NCBI GenBank assembly: GCA_021234155.1
Contig: JAJEKV010000112.1
Span: 2,598,282-2,662,281 of the forward strand
Reading direction: 5' to 3'
Source of the DNA: Isoetes taiwanensis
Lineage: Eukaryota > Streptophyta > Lycopodiopsida > Isoetales > Isoetaceae
Length of the DNA stretch: 64,000 bases
Shown here: one piece after another, positions 36,060 to 46,699 of the stretch
How positions within the stretch are numbered: the first letter of the stretch is position 1
Layout: each line of letters starts with the position of its first letter
Notes under the pieces: generated by a model
Database searches by the model: none
Seen by the model: the letters and a program-made list of their open reading frames with translations, nothing else
Told to the model about the DNA's origin: nothing
Program-made: the position numbers and the translations under genes

Positions 36060-37836
36060 CTACTTTATCAGATGTGCTCCATTGGTCAGTCCACAAAGGT
36101 CAGCAACAGTTACACGCAATTCTTTAAGATTTTGCTCAATCTGTTCTAGATCTGGCAATGATGTTGTGAATGCATAATCTGCAATACTCAATCTGGCCAG
36201 AGATACAGTCAAATGCAAAATGTGAGAATATCCCAACCGCATCAATATCACAAAATATCTGAAGTCCATAAAATTCTCAGATTCGCATGTCTGCCTTCCC
36301 TATACCATGCCATTATACAACAAAAAAGTAAGATTAACTTAAGCTAAATATGCAAAACTATAAGCAACAGAGAACTATAAGCTGTTGAGTCCCAAATTGG
36401 CACAAAATTCTAAGACACTTGTCGTGGCAGTTGAGTACCTTGTGACACCTTGGTGAAATTGCTTTGTGGATATGCCTGCCATTGTTGCAACAAAGCCACT
36501 AGTACCTACATGACAGATAAATAGATGGCAGACCACCGATGAAAACAATGAATAAGCCATGCATCTCTGCACAAAATAAAACTGACAATTTAACATCGGC
36601 CATATTTCATGGGTTATATCTTGAAAGCATCACGTTAGAAGCACATGGCAAACCTGGAACTCTCTTGCTGGAATGCTGCAAACATGCTAAAATGCTTTCT
36701 ATATGCCAAAATCTGATAAATACCTATTAGTTGGAGCTGGGGGCTGTGATGCTTTCCATTCTATAGAAAAAATCAAAGAAGATTTATCAGTTTTGGGCAC
36801 AAAAAGAAGAGTAAAGCTATGTCTACTTTGAAGGATTACAATCGGATTCCTGCATATGGCAAAGGACAACACAATACCTGGCAAATGGAAAATGGCAAAG
36901 CATATCCGCAATTCCAAGCTTCATGCATCTAGAATGAGTGCTTCAAAACTGCACAATAGAAAACAATAGCATCATCCTTAATCATGGAGATTTAAGGGAA
37001 AGAATAAAAGAAACAGAGAAACCGTTTTCAAGAAATGTGTAGATTCATTCTTGTTAAGTCCATCAAAAGCTATGCTCATTAGAAAACAAAAGTTTTCATA
37101 GTTAGAGCACATCTACCTTCTTTGGATCGGTATTTAAAAGCACAAACATTCCAAAATTTGAAAAGGCTGAGAAGTAAGGCAATGGGAGTTTAAAGAGAAA
37201 TGCCCCAAACTTTTTCATCCAAGATAATTGCATGCTAAGAAACCTTGAGCCCATTTCAGGGTTGAAGAAATGTACCTGAGACTCTGCAATAGCCATAGGA
37301 GCTGTGGCTGGAGATTTATGGCAACATGCAATCTGAAGACAACATAGAACTTAACTTCAGATAATATATTCAATGTATGATATATAATGGTCAGCAGCAA
37401 ATCAGGCTTGAAACTCTATCATTCTTAAAGTTTTCCATTTAGAAGAAACATTCTGAGCTGATTCATCATTATGAGAAGCTTTGTGAGATACAGAGAAATA
37501 AGAAACTTATAGTTTGAAAGAAAAGGAACTACTGTATCGTACCCGTGAACGGACTGTTTTGGAAATGGGTGCCATAGCCAAATGGCTTCGACCATCCCGA
37601 TAAGGCATTCGGATTGCAAGCTGCAACTCCCCTGCACGAAGTTGGATTGCCGGCTCGCAGGTATGGCCATTTCGAAAAAAACGATGCTCCTTCACATGGT
37701 GATGCAATCGGATATCCCTGTAGATGCATACACATAGAGATAAACTCTAGTATAGAACCCTAGTATAGAGCAAATTTTATGGAAGATTTGCGAACCTGGC
37801 ACCATCGATCCTGCCGATTTTAGAAAAATTTCCCAT
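36060..37836 (-). CDS. Unrecognised multi-exon gene
   Basis: Candidate exons on the minus strand: 37836-37796 (from an ATG, donor CCAG|gttcg), 37717-37543 (acceptor ctacag; joins in frame to read DIRLHHHVKEHRFFRNG, then ELQLAIRMPYRDGRSHLAM), 37332-37276 (acceptor cttcag; reads CCHKSPATAPMAIAESQ; the frame stays open to about 37117), about 36764-36724, about 36510-36440 (FVATMAGISTKQFHQGV), and about 36209-36060 (LSIADYAFTTSLPDLEQIEQ, ending LIK-stop). The splice phases of the first three agree, which supports a real gene. Later joins are uncertain. I do not recognise the product; there is no membrane segment or obvious catalytic motif. The open frame extends upstream of the chosen ATG to the LTR element at 37874, and resumes beyond it, so the 5' end is probably disrupted. 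Confidence 0.5.
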
Positions 37837-37873
37837 CCTGAAGCCCAAATCTATAGCAGGCCCAAGGTCTTCC

Positions 37874-38628
37874 TGATACGGAGTCATAGTCCATATCATA
37901 GCACGGGGGAGTGGTCCACGGCGCTAGGGTTATGGGGGCATGGCAAAATATGGCAAAGTTGTGGAACTATGGCAAAGTTGTGATATCTAGGATGGGGTCG
38001 AGAACTATTGGTTGGAGAGATATCAAGAGGAATCAATGATCAAGCAAAAGGGGCGGACTATTTTGCACAAAAAGGCCATAGATAATATCCATATGATAAT
38101 TCGTATAATCTAATTAAAGGCAAGGAGATATTTTGAGAAAAAGGCAACTGCAAGCTAAAAAAAGCTAAAGTCGCAGAGAGATCTATAAATAGAACCGAAA
38201 CTTCAGTTGGACATATCTCCGCAACCAGAGCTCCGATTGAGGCGCTTTACCTCTTGGAACCGGCTCGGAGTCTAGTTTCCGAATTGGGGTAGCACATATC
38301 CTAGTTCATCCGTATGAGGGAGTAATGGCCGAAAAGGTGACAGGGGGTCACAAATTACTGCTTCAGCGACTCTGCAGATTGAATCTTTGCTCGAGAGCTA
38401 CGTGGAGTAGCCAGATATTGTTTGCTCATGGTCTACGCGGAGTAGCCAGATGTTGATTGCCAAGCCAGTTGCCATTTGCATTGTCATAACCTTGTGGACC
38501 CGGTTGGGTGGTTAAACGTGCTCATCAATGTATTTGTTTGTGAAATATATGATGTTCTTGGATCTTCTTCCTCATATAAGAAGCTGTTGTTCAATTGTTT
38601 AGCTTCCCATAAACAATGAATCGTATCA
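37874..38628 (+). repeat. Left LTR
   Basis: TG...CA termini with 7-bp inverted ends (tgatacg/cgtatca). High identity to the right LTR suggests a fairly young insertion. Confidence 0.92.
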
Positions 38629-38630
38629 AG

Positions 38631-38642
38631 TGGTATCAGAGC
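38631..38642 (+). promoter_or_regulatory. tRNA-iMet primer-binding site
   Basis: TGGTATCAGAGC, 2 bp inside the left LTR, is the standard primer site of plant Copia-type retrotransposons. Confidence 0.9.
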
Positions 38643-39348
38643 GGAGGTTGCGATTCTTATGGAATCTATGGGCTATGGAAACATCACCAGGATTTGTATT
38701 CCTACTTTGATTTGAATCAAAGAAGAAGGAACTAGTGGTGGTATTATACTCTAAGGCTGCGACACACCAAGAATCTTGCAAGTTATGCTGCAAGTACAGT
38801 TGGATTGAACTTCGTCAAAAAGTGTGTTGGGGGGGACACTTTACGTAGAAGTTGTCAAGGGTATGGATGCTAAAATTTGGATGCGGAATCTCAAATTATT
38901 TCCTGTGGGACAGACTTATGGGTAAAGTTTGTAAGTTGATTTTCTTTATGCGGAATAGAGAATAAGAATTTTATTTCTTGTGTGTACCCATGGTGGATTG
39001 GTATCTGGAGATACTGTATCATGGAGATACAATCAAGTAGTACCGCGGAGGTACGAAAGATACTAAAGCACCGCGAAGGTACAAGGATATATCGTACTGC
39101 GGAAGTACGCGGATATCCATAACTGCTTTTAGAGTTTTGCAGGGATCTAAAATAATGGAAACGCGAAGGTTCCAATTGGTATAAGGTACTGTGGAAGTAC
39201 AATAACTTGTATAACCATTCTTGCGTTCGCAAGCTCTAGGAACTCCCAGGTGTACGTTGAGCATGGGACAATCGCCTTGAGAAGGGATGGACCAAACTGG
39301 AACGTACTCGGACGATCGCGGACGATCTCTTTTTGAGAAGGGATGGAC

Positions 39349-40150
39349 TGATACGGAGTCATAGTCCATATCATAGCACAGGGGAGTGGTCCACGGCGCC
39401 AGAGTTATGGGGGCATGGCAAAATATGGCAAAGTTGTGGAACTATGGCAAAGTTGTGATATTTAGGATGGGGTCGAGAACCATTGGTTGGAGAGATATCA
39501 AGGGGAATCAATGATCAAGCAAAAGGGGCGGACTATTTTTCACAAAAAGGCCATAGATAATATCCATATGATAATTCATATAATCTAATTAAAGGCAAGG
39601 AGATATTTTGAGAAAAAGGCAACTGCAAGCTAAAAAAGGCTAAAGTCGCAGAGAGATCTATAAATAGAACCGAAACTTCAGTTGAACATATCTCCACAAC
39701 CTGAGCTCCGATTGAGGCGACCTTTACCTCCTTAGAACCGGCTCGGAGTCTAGTTTCCGAATTGGGGCGGCACATATCCTAGTTCATCCGTATGAGGGAG
39801 TAATGGCCAAAAAGGTGACAGGGGGTCACAAATTACTGCTTCAGCGACTCTGCAGATTTGCAATCTTTCTGATCTGTGGTCTACGTGGAGTAGCTATGGA
39901 TTGAATATTTGCTCGAGAGCTACGTGGAGTAGCCAGATATTGTTTGCTCATGGTCTACGCGGAGTAGCCAGATGTTGATTGCCAAGCCAGTTGCCATTTG
40001 CATTGTCATAACCTTGTGGACCCGGTTGGGTGGTTAAACGTGCTCATCAATGTATTTGTTTGTGAAATATATGATGTTCTTGAATCTTCTTCCTCATATA
40101 AGAAGTTGTTGTTCAATTGTTTAGCTTCCCATAAACAATGAATCGTATCA
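39349..40150 (+). repeat. Right LTR
   Basis: Same termini as the left LTR. It carries one extra ~37-bp stretch with an additional tacgtggagtagc copy. Confidence 0.92.
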
Positions 40151-40299
40151 CTTCCACTCGTCCTCCATGCCGTTCGTCGTGGCATATGCATGCCGGATTG
40201 GAAGAGTCGAAATCAGAAAGGGCAAATTTGAAACCCGAATTCAAGGTTAAGAAAATTTTTCCGATTTTCGGCAAATCGGAATTATTTTCCGGCTGTTAA

Positions 40300-40410
40300 A
40301 ATCCTGGGAACCTTAGGAAATTCAATTAAAATCCTGGGAACCTTAGGAAATTCAATTAAGGGAAAAATTCCAAAAAGTTTTCGGAACCCCGGAAAAACCA
40401 AATTTAAACA
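40300..40410 (+). repeat. Dispersed repeat with 30-bp tandem pair
   Basis: Two tandem copies of ttaaaatcctgggaacctta with its following bases, then ggaaaaattccaaaaagtttt and ggaaaaaccaaatttaaacaa, related to 32155-32245. Confidence 0.6.
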
Positions 40411-40580
40411 ATAGGATATTTAATATGAAACTTGAGAAGAAAAGAAGAAAAGATTTATTCTCTATAGAACGAAATAGATAAGCATTGCTGCCACCACATC
40501 TTTTTTTATTTCTGGGCTTCTTTATTTTAGATAAAATCCAAGCTATGGTTCTTATATGGGTACTCCTTGGAATGATGGAA

Positions 40581-40609
40581 GGAGGGGGGTGGGGGAAGGG
40601 GGGGAAGGG
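40581..40609 (+). other. G-rich tract, potential G-quadruplex
   Basis: Four G-runs (gggggg, ggggg, ggggggg, ggg) are separated by one to three bases. The motif fits a canonical G-quadruplex; formation is inference. Confidence 0.6.
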
Positions 40610-41197
40610 CTGGGCCGTGTGATAGATAGATAGATATTTGTATGAGGATATGCTAATAGTATTTACAGAGCGCGCTTTGTTAGTTTGCCCTCCTAACCTT
40701 TTGTTTGGATATGCATGCCTATGCCCATGCATGCATATCACCTTCTCAGCCAGTCAATGCATGCATAGACCCCTTCTCGCTCGGTCAATCTCAGGTTTCC
40801 ATCCACATGCTTTTGCATGTGAGATCACTTTACATCTAGTGAATCTCAAGTTTGCATTAATCAGCTTTTACATGCAAAGATCCTTTTTAGCCAATCTCAA
40901 TCTTCTATTCACATGCATTTGTGATTCCTTTGTTCATGGTGTTTTTCGTCGTTTTATTGAATAGAAGGAAAACAAAGTTTTAGAACTACAGAGGTAGTTA
41001 GCATTTTAGTTATTTTTGTCCTTTTCCTTTTCTAGCTCGCGATTTAATTTCTTTTTTATCCCTTTCTTCCTCATCACCTCTTGTGCATCTCCCTTTCTTT
41101 TTCCTAGTGTTGGGCCAATCTTCTTTTCCTTGCATGAATACAGTACTATTATTTTTCCCACTCTTTGTTTGCATGTTTCTTATGTTCGCCACCGTCT
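40610..41197. other. No gene seen
   Basis: A short GATA tract at about 40621-40635, then AT-rich DNA and clusters of atgcatgc near 40730-40765. Confidence 0.45.
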
Positions 41198-42529
41198 AAA
41201 TCCCTGAATTTTCAACTTTGTACAATTTCATAAGTGCTGTTATTTGTTGTTGTCAGGATTTGTTCTTGCAATTGGATGGCCAGGCTCTAGCCCATCGGGT
41301 TAAGCCCTTTTATGTAGTTGGGCGTTCCCGTGCTCTACCTACGGCAGTTGCGGTCGTGGCACTCAAGTCCATTTCTTCTACATAAAGGCTGGATGGCATT
41401 TTTTTCCTTTTACTGACCAGTGATAGAATCAGAAGCCATCGGCGTCCAAATGCGAGCTTTGAAGGTTTCTACCGCATCTAAAAACCGCCTATTCTGCTCT
41501 AGATTTTGTAAAGGGGCAAATCTTCAACCATTTGCTCTAGCTCCATCTGCACCCTGATTTTATCTGGTCGGATTTGCTGGTACTTTGGATTGATCATTCT
41601 ATTTTCGGGCCCAGAAATTTTATCCAAAGATCTAAAACATAAGCTAAGCATAGCTTTGTGCGGATAATGAGAAAGGCAATAAGCAGGTGGTACTGTATTT
41701 CTATAAAACTTTAGGTTGTTTTCTGGTCCTAGATTTAGAGTGGTCCTTTCATGGTCCTCCATCGAGGCAATATTTGATGCACATGCTAATAGGTTTGGAT
41801 TGAATTGACTCATTTGCTTTTACTCCTGGAATCTATTGGAAACAGGGTGTTTACAGAAGGGAAAGGATAGTGATTCAAAATGGAACATAAATTTGTTGTA
41901 GATCCTCTTATCTTCTTCTATAAGACTTCCTAATATAAGTACTAGAAACCACTACAAAAGACATACGGTTCAAGATAAATCATCAAGGAATGACTCAATG
42001 GCTTTACTGTACTCGCCATCATGTAGATGAACTATAGTGCCCATAAAAGCTTTGTCACTGTTTTCAGAAACTTGAAAGATATGGTTGGATTCTAAGCTGA
42101 CTGCACTTTGACCTTTTTATACAACATTCAAGAGCCATTCATTTTGGAGGAAATCATTCTTCTGGAATCTACTGTCTACAAAGTGTGCATGCTGCTATAC
42201 AGAGGTAAAAAGAAGTTTGATTTTTAATAATGAACTCTAGAATATCATAAAACATTTTAATTGTTTTAAGCTTGATGCAGAACTGCTCCTCACAAATTGT
42301 TTGAATATGGAGGACTACTATGCTTGAATCTGAATTGTGGTGAGAGAAAGCATGCCCAAGCAATGCAACAAGATAATGTGTGCCCAATGATATCTCCATC
42401 ATGTAGCCACACAAGAACAATTGTTAGGAGTTTCTATATTTTTTTGTTCTGTCAAGACAAGATCAAAGTTGTGCACATGAGACGATGTGAAGAGTTTAAC
42501 AATGCTATCAGTATTTTTTCCCTTGCAAA
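41198..42529. repeat. 1.3-kb direct duplication, copy A
   Basis: The segment from ctaaatccctgaatttt to cccttgca is repeated at 42877-44261 with about 95% identity by eye and a few small indels. It contains no recognised gene and has no TG...CA ends or primer-binding site, so it is not an LTR pair. Confidence 0.85.
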
Positions 42530-42876
42530 AAGTACATCTGATCATTTTAAACAAGATGGATTTTACTACTTCGATCTTGATGAAGGTATGACTAAGTGCA
42601 GGCAGATTAAATATAGAAGATGCAGATTGTTTAACATGGTTAGATTAAAAACCTATAAATTTTGTACTTTTTATATCCCTGCTATAGCAACTTGCTCTAG
42701 GTCTTGAAGCAACTAAGTGGTAATTCAAGATCTGCAGAATTTGTTGAAATGTTGATTGAATTTAAATAGGGAATTATGGTTTGGTCTTAAGAGCTTCTCA
42801 AGGTGTTCTTCTATCTATAGATATTATATTTGATGATTATTCATTTTTTAGATATGACGGTCATGTTGCAAAAGCT
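42530..42876. other. Spacer between the two 1.3-kb copies
   Basis: About 350 bp found only once. It begins aaaag and ends ttgcaaaag, so copy A's end (ttgcaaaaag) and the sequence before copy B share ttgcaaaa, consistent with unequal exchange. Confidence 0.5.
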
Positions 42877-44261
42877 AAATCCCTGAATTTTCAACTTTGT
42901 ACAATTTCATAAGTGCTGTTATTTGTTGTTGTCAGGATTTGTTCTCGCAATTGGATGGCCAGACTCTAGCCCATTGGGTTAAGCCCTTTTCTGTAGTTGG
43001 GCGTTCCCGTGCTCTACCTACGGCAGTTGCGGTCGTGGCACTCAAGTCCATTTCTTCTACGTAAAGGCTGGATGGCATTTTTTTCCTTTTACTGACTAGT
43101 GACAGAATCAGAAGCCATCGGCGTCCAAATATGAGCTTTGAAGGTTTCTACCGCATCTAAAAACCGCCTATTCTGCTTTAGATTTTGTAAAGGGGCAAAT
43201 CTTCAACCATTTGCTCTAGCTCCATCTGCACCCTGATTTTATCTGGTCGGATTTGCTGGTACTTTGGATTGATCATTCTGTTTTACGGCCCAGAAATTTT
43301 ATCCAAATATCTAAAACATAAGCTAAGCATAGCTTTGTGCGGATAATGAGAAAGGCAATTAGCAGGTGGTGCTGTATTTCTATAGAACTTTAGGTTCTGG
43401 AGATGTAGATGGAGTAAAGGTTTTCTGGTCCAAGATTTAGAGCGGTCCTTTCATGGTCCTCCATCAAGGCAATATTTGATGCACATGCTAATAGGTTTGG
43501 ATTGAATTGACTCATTTGCTTTTACTCCTGGAAGAATTTTTTTCTATTGGAAACAGGGTGTTTGTAGAAGGGAAAGGATAGTGATTCAAAATGGAACATA
43601 AATTTGTTGTAGATCCTCTTATCTTCTTCTACAAGACTTCCTAATATAAGTACTAGAAACCACTACAAAAGGCATACGGTTCGAGATAAATCATCAAAGA
43701 ATGACTCAATGGCTTTACTGTACTCGCCATCATGTAGATGAACTATAGTGCCCATAAAAGCTTTGTCACCGTTTTCAGAAACTTGAAAGATATGGTTGGA
43801 CTCTAAGCTGACTGCACTTTGACTTTTTTATACAACATTCAAGAGCCATTCATTTTCAGAGTCTGAAGGAGGAAATCATTCTTCTGGAATCTACTGTCTA
43901 CAAAGTGTGCATGCTGCTATACAGAGGTAAAAAGAAGTTTGATTTTTAATAATGAACTCTAGAATATCATAAAACATTTTAATTGTTTTAAGCTTGATGC
44001 AGAACTGCTCCTCACAAATTGTTTGAATATGGAGGACTCCTATGCTTGAATCTGAATTGTGGTGAGAGAAAGCGTGCCCAAGCAATGCAACAAGATAATG
44101 TGTGCCCAATGATATCTCCATTCTTAATGGTTGCATGTAGCCACACAAGAACAATTGTTAGGAGTTTCTATATTTTTTTGTTCTGTCAAGCCAAGACGAG
44201 TGTTGTGCACATGAGATGATGTGAAGAGTTTAACAATGCTATCAGTATTTTTCCCTTGCAT
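42877..44261. repeat. 1.3-kb direct duplication, copy B
   Basis: Second copy of 41198-42529. It has extra short insertions, for example about 27 bp near 43395 and small ones near 43857 and 44132. Confidence 0.85.
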
Positions 44262-45294
44262 GTTCTCAATGCTTTTTCCTCATGTCTGATCTGCCATATT
44301 TGTTTTTCTGTAGTATGCAGCTCTATAGCCACTAGAACTGCATGATAACATATTATTATCATATTATTGACCACAAGGTGCAGCCACAACATCATCTCCA
44401 TTAGTATTAATAAACGTTATGTTGCAATAAATGTTGGGTACATTCTCTATTCTCAGGACACAGCACACAGCAGGATAATTTATGAGATAGAATAGACAAA
44501 CTTACAACATCATACTTTGTTGTAGTAAATGACATTGTCTATTCTCAGGTGACAGAGAAAAGAAATTTATCTGTGGGCGATTTGAATAATGTAAGTCGGT
44601 GCAGTAGGACTATGGCACGGATTGGAAATTGAAAAGTAACTGATTTGTGTCTGGAACAGAAGAAAGAGGCCAAGAAAAGCGACATGGGTGTATTGAGAAA
44701 GGAGTTAAAAGATCATGCAGTGGTTTTGCCGATCACCTTGCAAAATGTCTCCATCCCAAATTGAGATAATGGAACATCCACAAACCAAAACCCTGCTACT
44801 TATTACTGACAATAGTGGGCAACGCAATAATTGTCCAAAATCTTCTTGGTTCATTCAATAGAGGTGGTGTCTGCTGATCCTGCATTGGCAGGATATAGGT
44901 AGAATAAATAAGCTTACAATATCATACTTCACTGGCAATTTGTCAGTGTTATGCAAGTTGTCGGTGTTATGTGCACGGACAATGTTAAGAAGCAAAACGT
45001 GAATCTTTATACCTCTACACAAAAACCTGCTTATAAACCTCTAATACACATGGGTTTATTATTCAATCTATCTCACCCAAGCCCAACGATGCCAAGCCAA
45101 ACATTGCTACATGATAAGTTTCTTATTTTCATTTACTTTCCTATTTTCTTTTTTTAAGAGGCCATGGAATATTACTATTTTTATTTCTCATGTGTGGGGT
45201 GCATCTTTGAATCCCTTGCCACTTCAGTTATTCATGCTCACTTATTCATGCCAACTATAAAAGAGGATGTATATCTTGATTTGGAAATTTTTTG
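44262..45294. other. No gene seen
   Basis: AT-rich DNA up to the LINE target site. No supported exon. Confidence 0.45.
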
Positions 45295-45585
45295 GCCAAT
45301 TTTTTTTTTTTTTTTTTTTTTTTTGAAGGATGAAATTAAGTAACATTAATATAGAGTAAGTACAAGAAGAGCGATACTAGGGTACCCCTGCCCAAACATG
45401 AGCGAGCACCCACACAGCACATATACCTACCTACGACTCATGGGATAAATCTGCCAATGCTATCTACAATGAAAAGGGTCTTTTCCCAAACGGCTGCCCT
45501 AAACTGCTCCTTCCGCGGAGACGCCAAATAAGAGAGATATAATTTGTACCTTAACTGCGGGATCAAAACCCGGGGCTGTATCTCC

Positions 45586-46379
45586 TCATTCCGGAAGACC
45601 TTCATGTACCGACGCTTTACACAAATGGAAGGCCAGACTCTGGGGCTGGGACCACCCACTAGGATACACGCCCAACAACACCTGTTGACTCTGAAGCGAG
45701 GTGTGAAAGAGGCGCTGGACCCACTGCCATGCCGGCTGGATGTCCGCGCAGAGAAACATGCAATGTTCCAGGGTCTCCGCACAGGCACCACACATTGGAC
45801 ACCTGTCGCTGATCCGCGGGTTGATCTTGTGCATCCACGTGTTCACCCTCAAGGACCGGTGCACTATCTGCCATAGCAGCACCCGAATATTAGGGGGCGA
45901 GATTGGGTTCCATACCCACCTCCAAATGTTGCCCCAGTCATCTCCTGGCAACTGGAGACTCCAGCCGTCCGAGGGAGGCAGCTCATCCTGAATAGCCAAA
46001 AGCTCATAGCAGGACTTCACAAAATTCGAGAGGTCAACTTTCTGATGACAACTCCACACACGCCCCGACGCCTGCGGGGGATTCAGCGGTAGAGCATTAG
46101 CCACCCGTGCCCAAATAGCACAGTCCCGTTCCTGCAGTCGGAACTTGTGGCGGAAAAGTTGCCAGGGTGCAAGCTGCCCGTCAATATACCACTCCCCCAC
46201 TGTCAGAACCCCACATTGTGCCCACCGGGGATCGACAGATGCGGCCAGCACCAAAGGTGCAGCACCCGGGCCAATCGGGATCCACCATGGTGATGCCTCT
46301 AACTGAATACAACTGGCGGCGTCAATGGGGTGCAAAATCGGTATTGGATAGCAGAAATCACCGTCCGGACGCCGCTTAC
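45586..46379 (-). pseudogene. LINE C-terminal zinc-binding (zf-RVT) domain
   Basis: The frame contains W-x-x-I-W-x-W-V-W, then P-N-I-R-V-L-L-W-Q-I-V-H, DRCPMCGACAETLEHCMF and W-x-W-V-Q. This is the reverse-transcriptase-associated zinc-binding domain at the C-terminus of plant L1-type polyproteins. It stays open to the insertion point at 46390 and continues in frame with the RT part at 53702 if the insert and one repeat copy are ignored. Confidence 0.85.
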
Positions 46380-46390
46380 AAGTGCTTAAA
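46380..46390. repeat. 11-bp target-site duplication, left
   Basis: aagtgcttaaa, identical to 53691-53701; it brackets the 7.3-kb insert within the LINE. Confidence 0.85.
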
Positions 46391-46699
46391 ATCGGTGTGT
46401 TTTAAACACGACGTGCGTGATTGAAGTATTGACATGTAGGGTGCGCGCCCGTCAAATGACAGGCTGAGAGAATCATGAACATGTTTGGTGCCGGAAACAT
46501 GAATGCCTGTAGCCCGCCATATTCCTGGATGGCGGGCTAACCCATCTTGAATTCAAGCAAAATGGAGGGACTAATTGTTTCCAAGAATTGCCTGAACCGA
46601 AATTCAACAATTTGCCCTCACCAATTCAGCAATACACAGAAATCCGGGATAGATGAAACCCAATTCCTCTCCCCGTTCAATTTACAGAGCCATTGATGC

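Larger units (their letters stand above)
37869..40155 (+). mobile_element. Non-autonomous LTR retrotransposon (complete)
   Basis: LTRs at 37874-38628 (755 bp) and 39349-40150 (802 bp) begin TGATACG and end CGTATCA. A 5-bp target duplication, cttcc, lies at 37869-37873 and 40151-40155. Two bases after the left LTR comes TGGTATCAGAGC (38631-38642), the classic primer-binding site complementary to initiator tRNA-Met, typical of Copia elements. A purine-rich agaagggatgga precedes the right LTR. The 720-bp interior has no gag or pol, only short repeats such as gcggaagtac, so it must depend on proteins made elsewhere. The LTRs differ mainly by a ~37-bp indel near a gtggagtagc repeat. Confidence 0.93.

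Noticed and set aside
41198-44261. LTR retrotransposon with 1.3-kb LTRs
   Set aside because: The direct copies have no TG...CA ends, no primer-binding site, no polypurine tract and no 5-bp duplication.
45544-45991. Plus-strand frames over the LINE
   Set aside because: They are antisense shadows of the zf-RVT domain on the minus strand.
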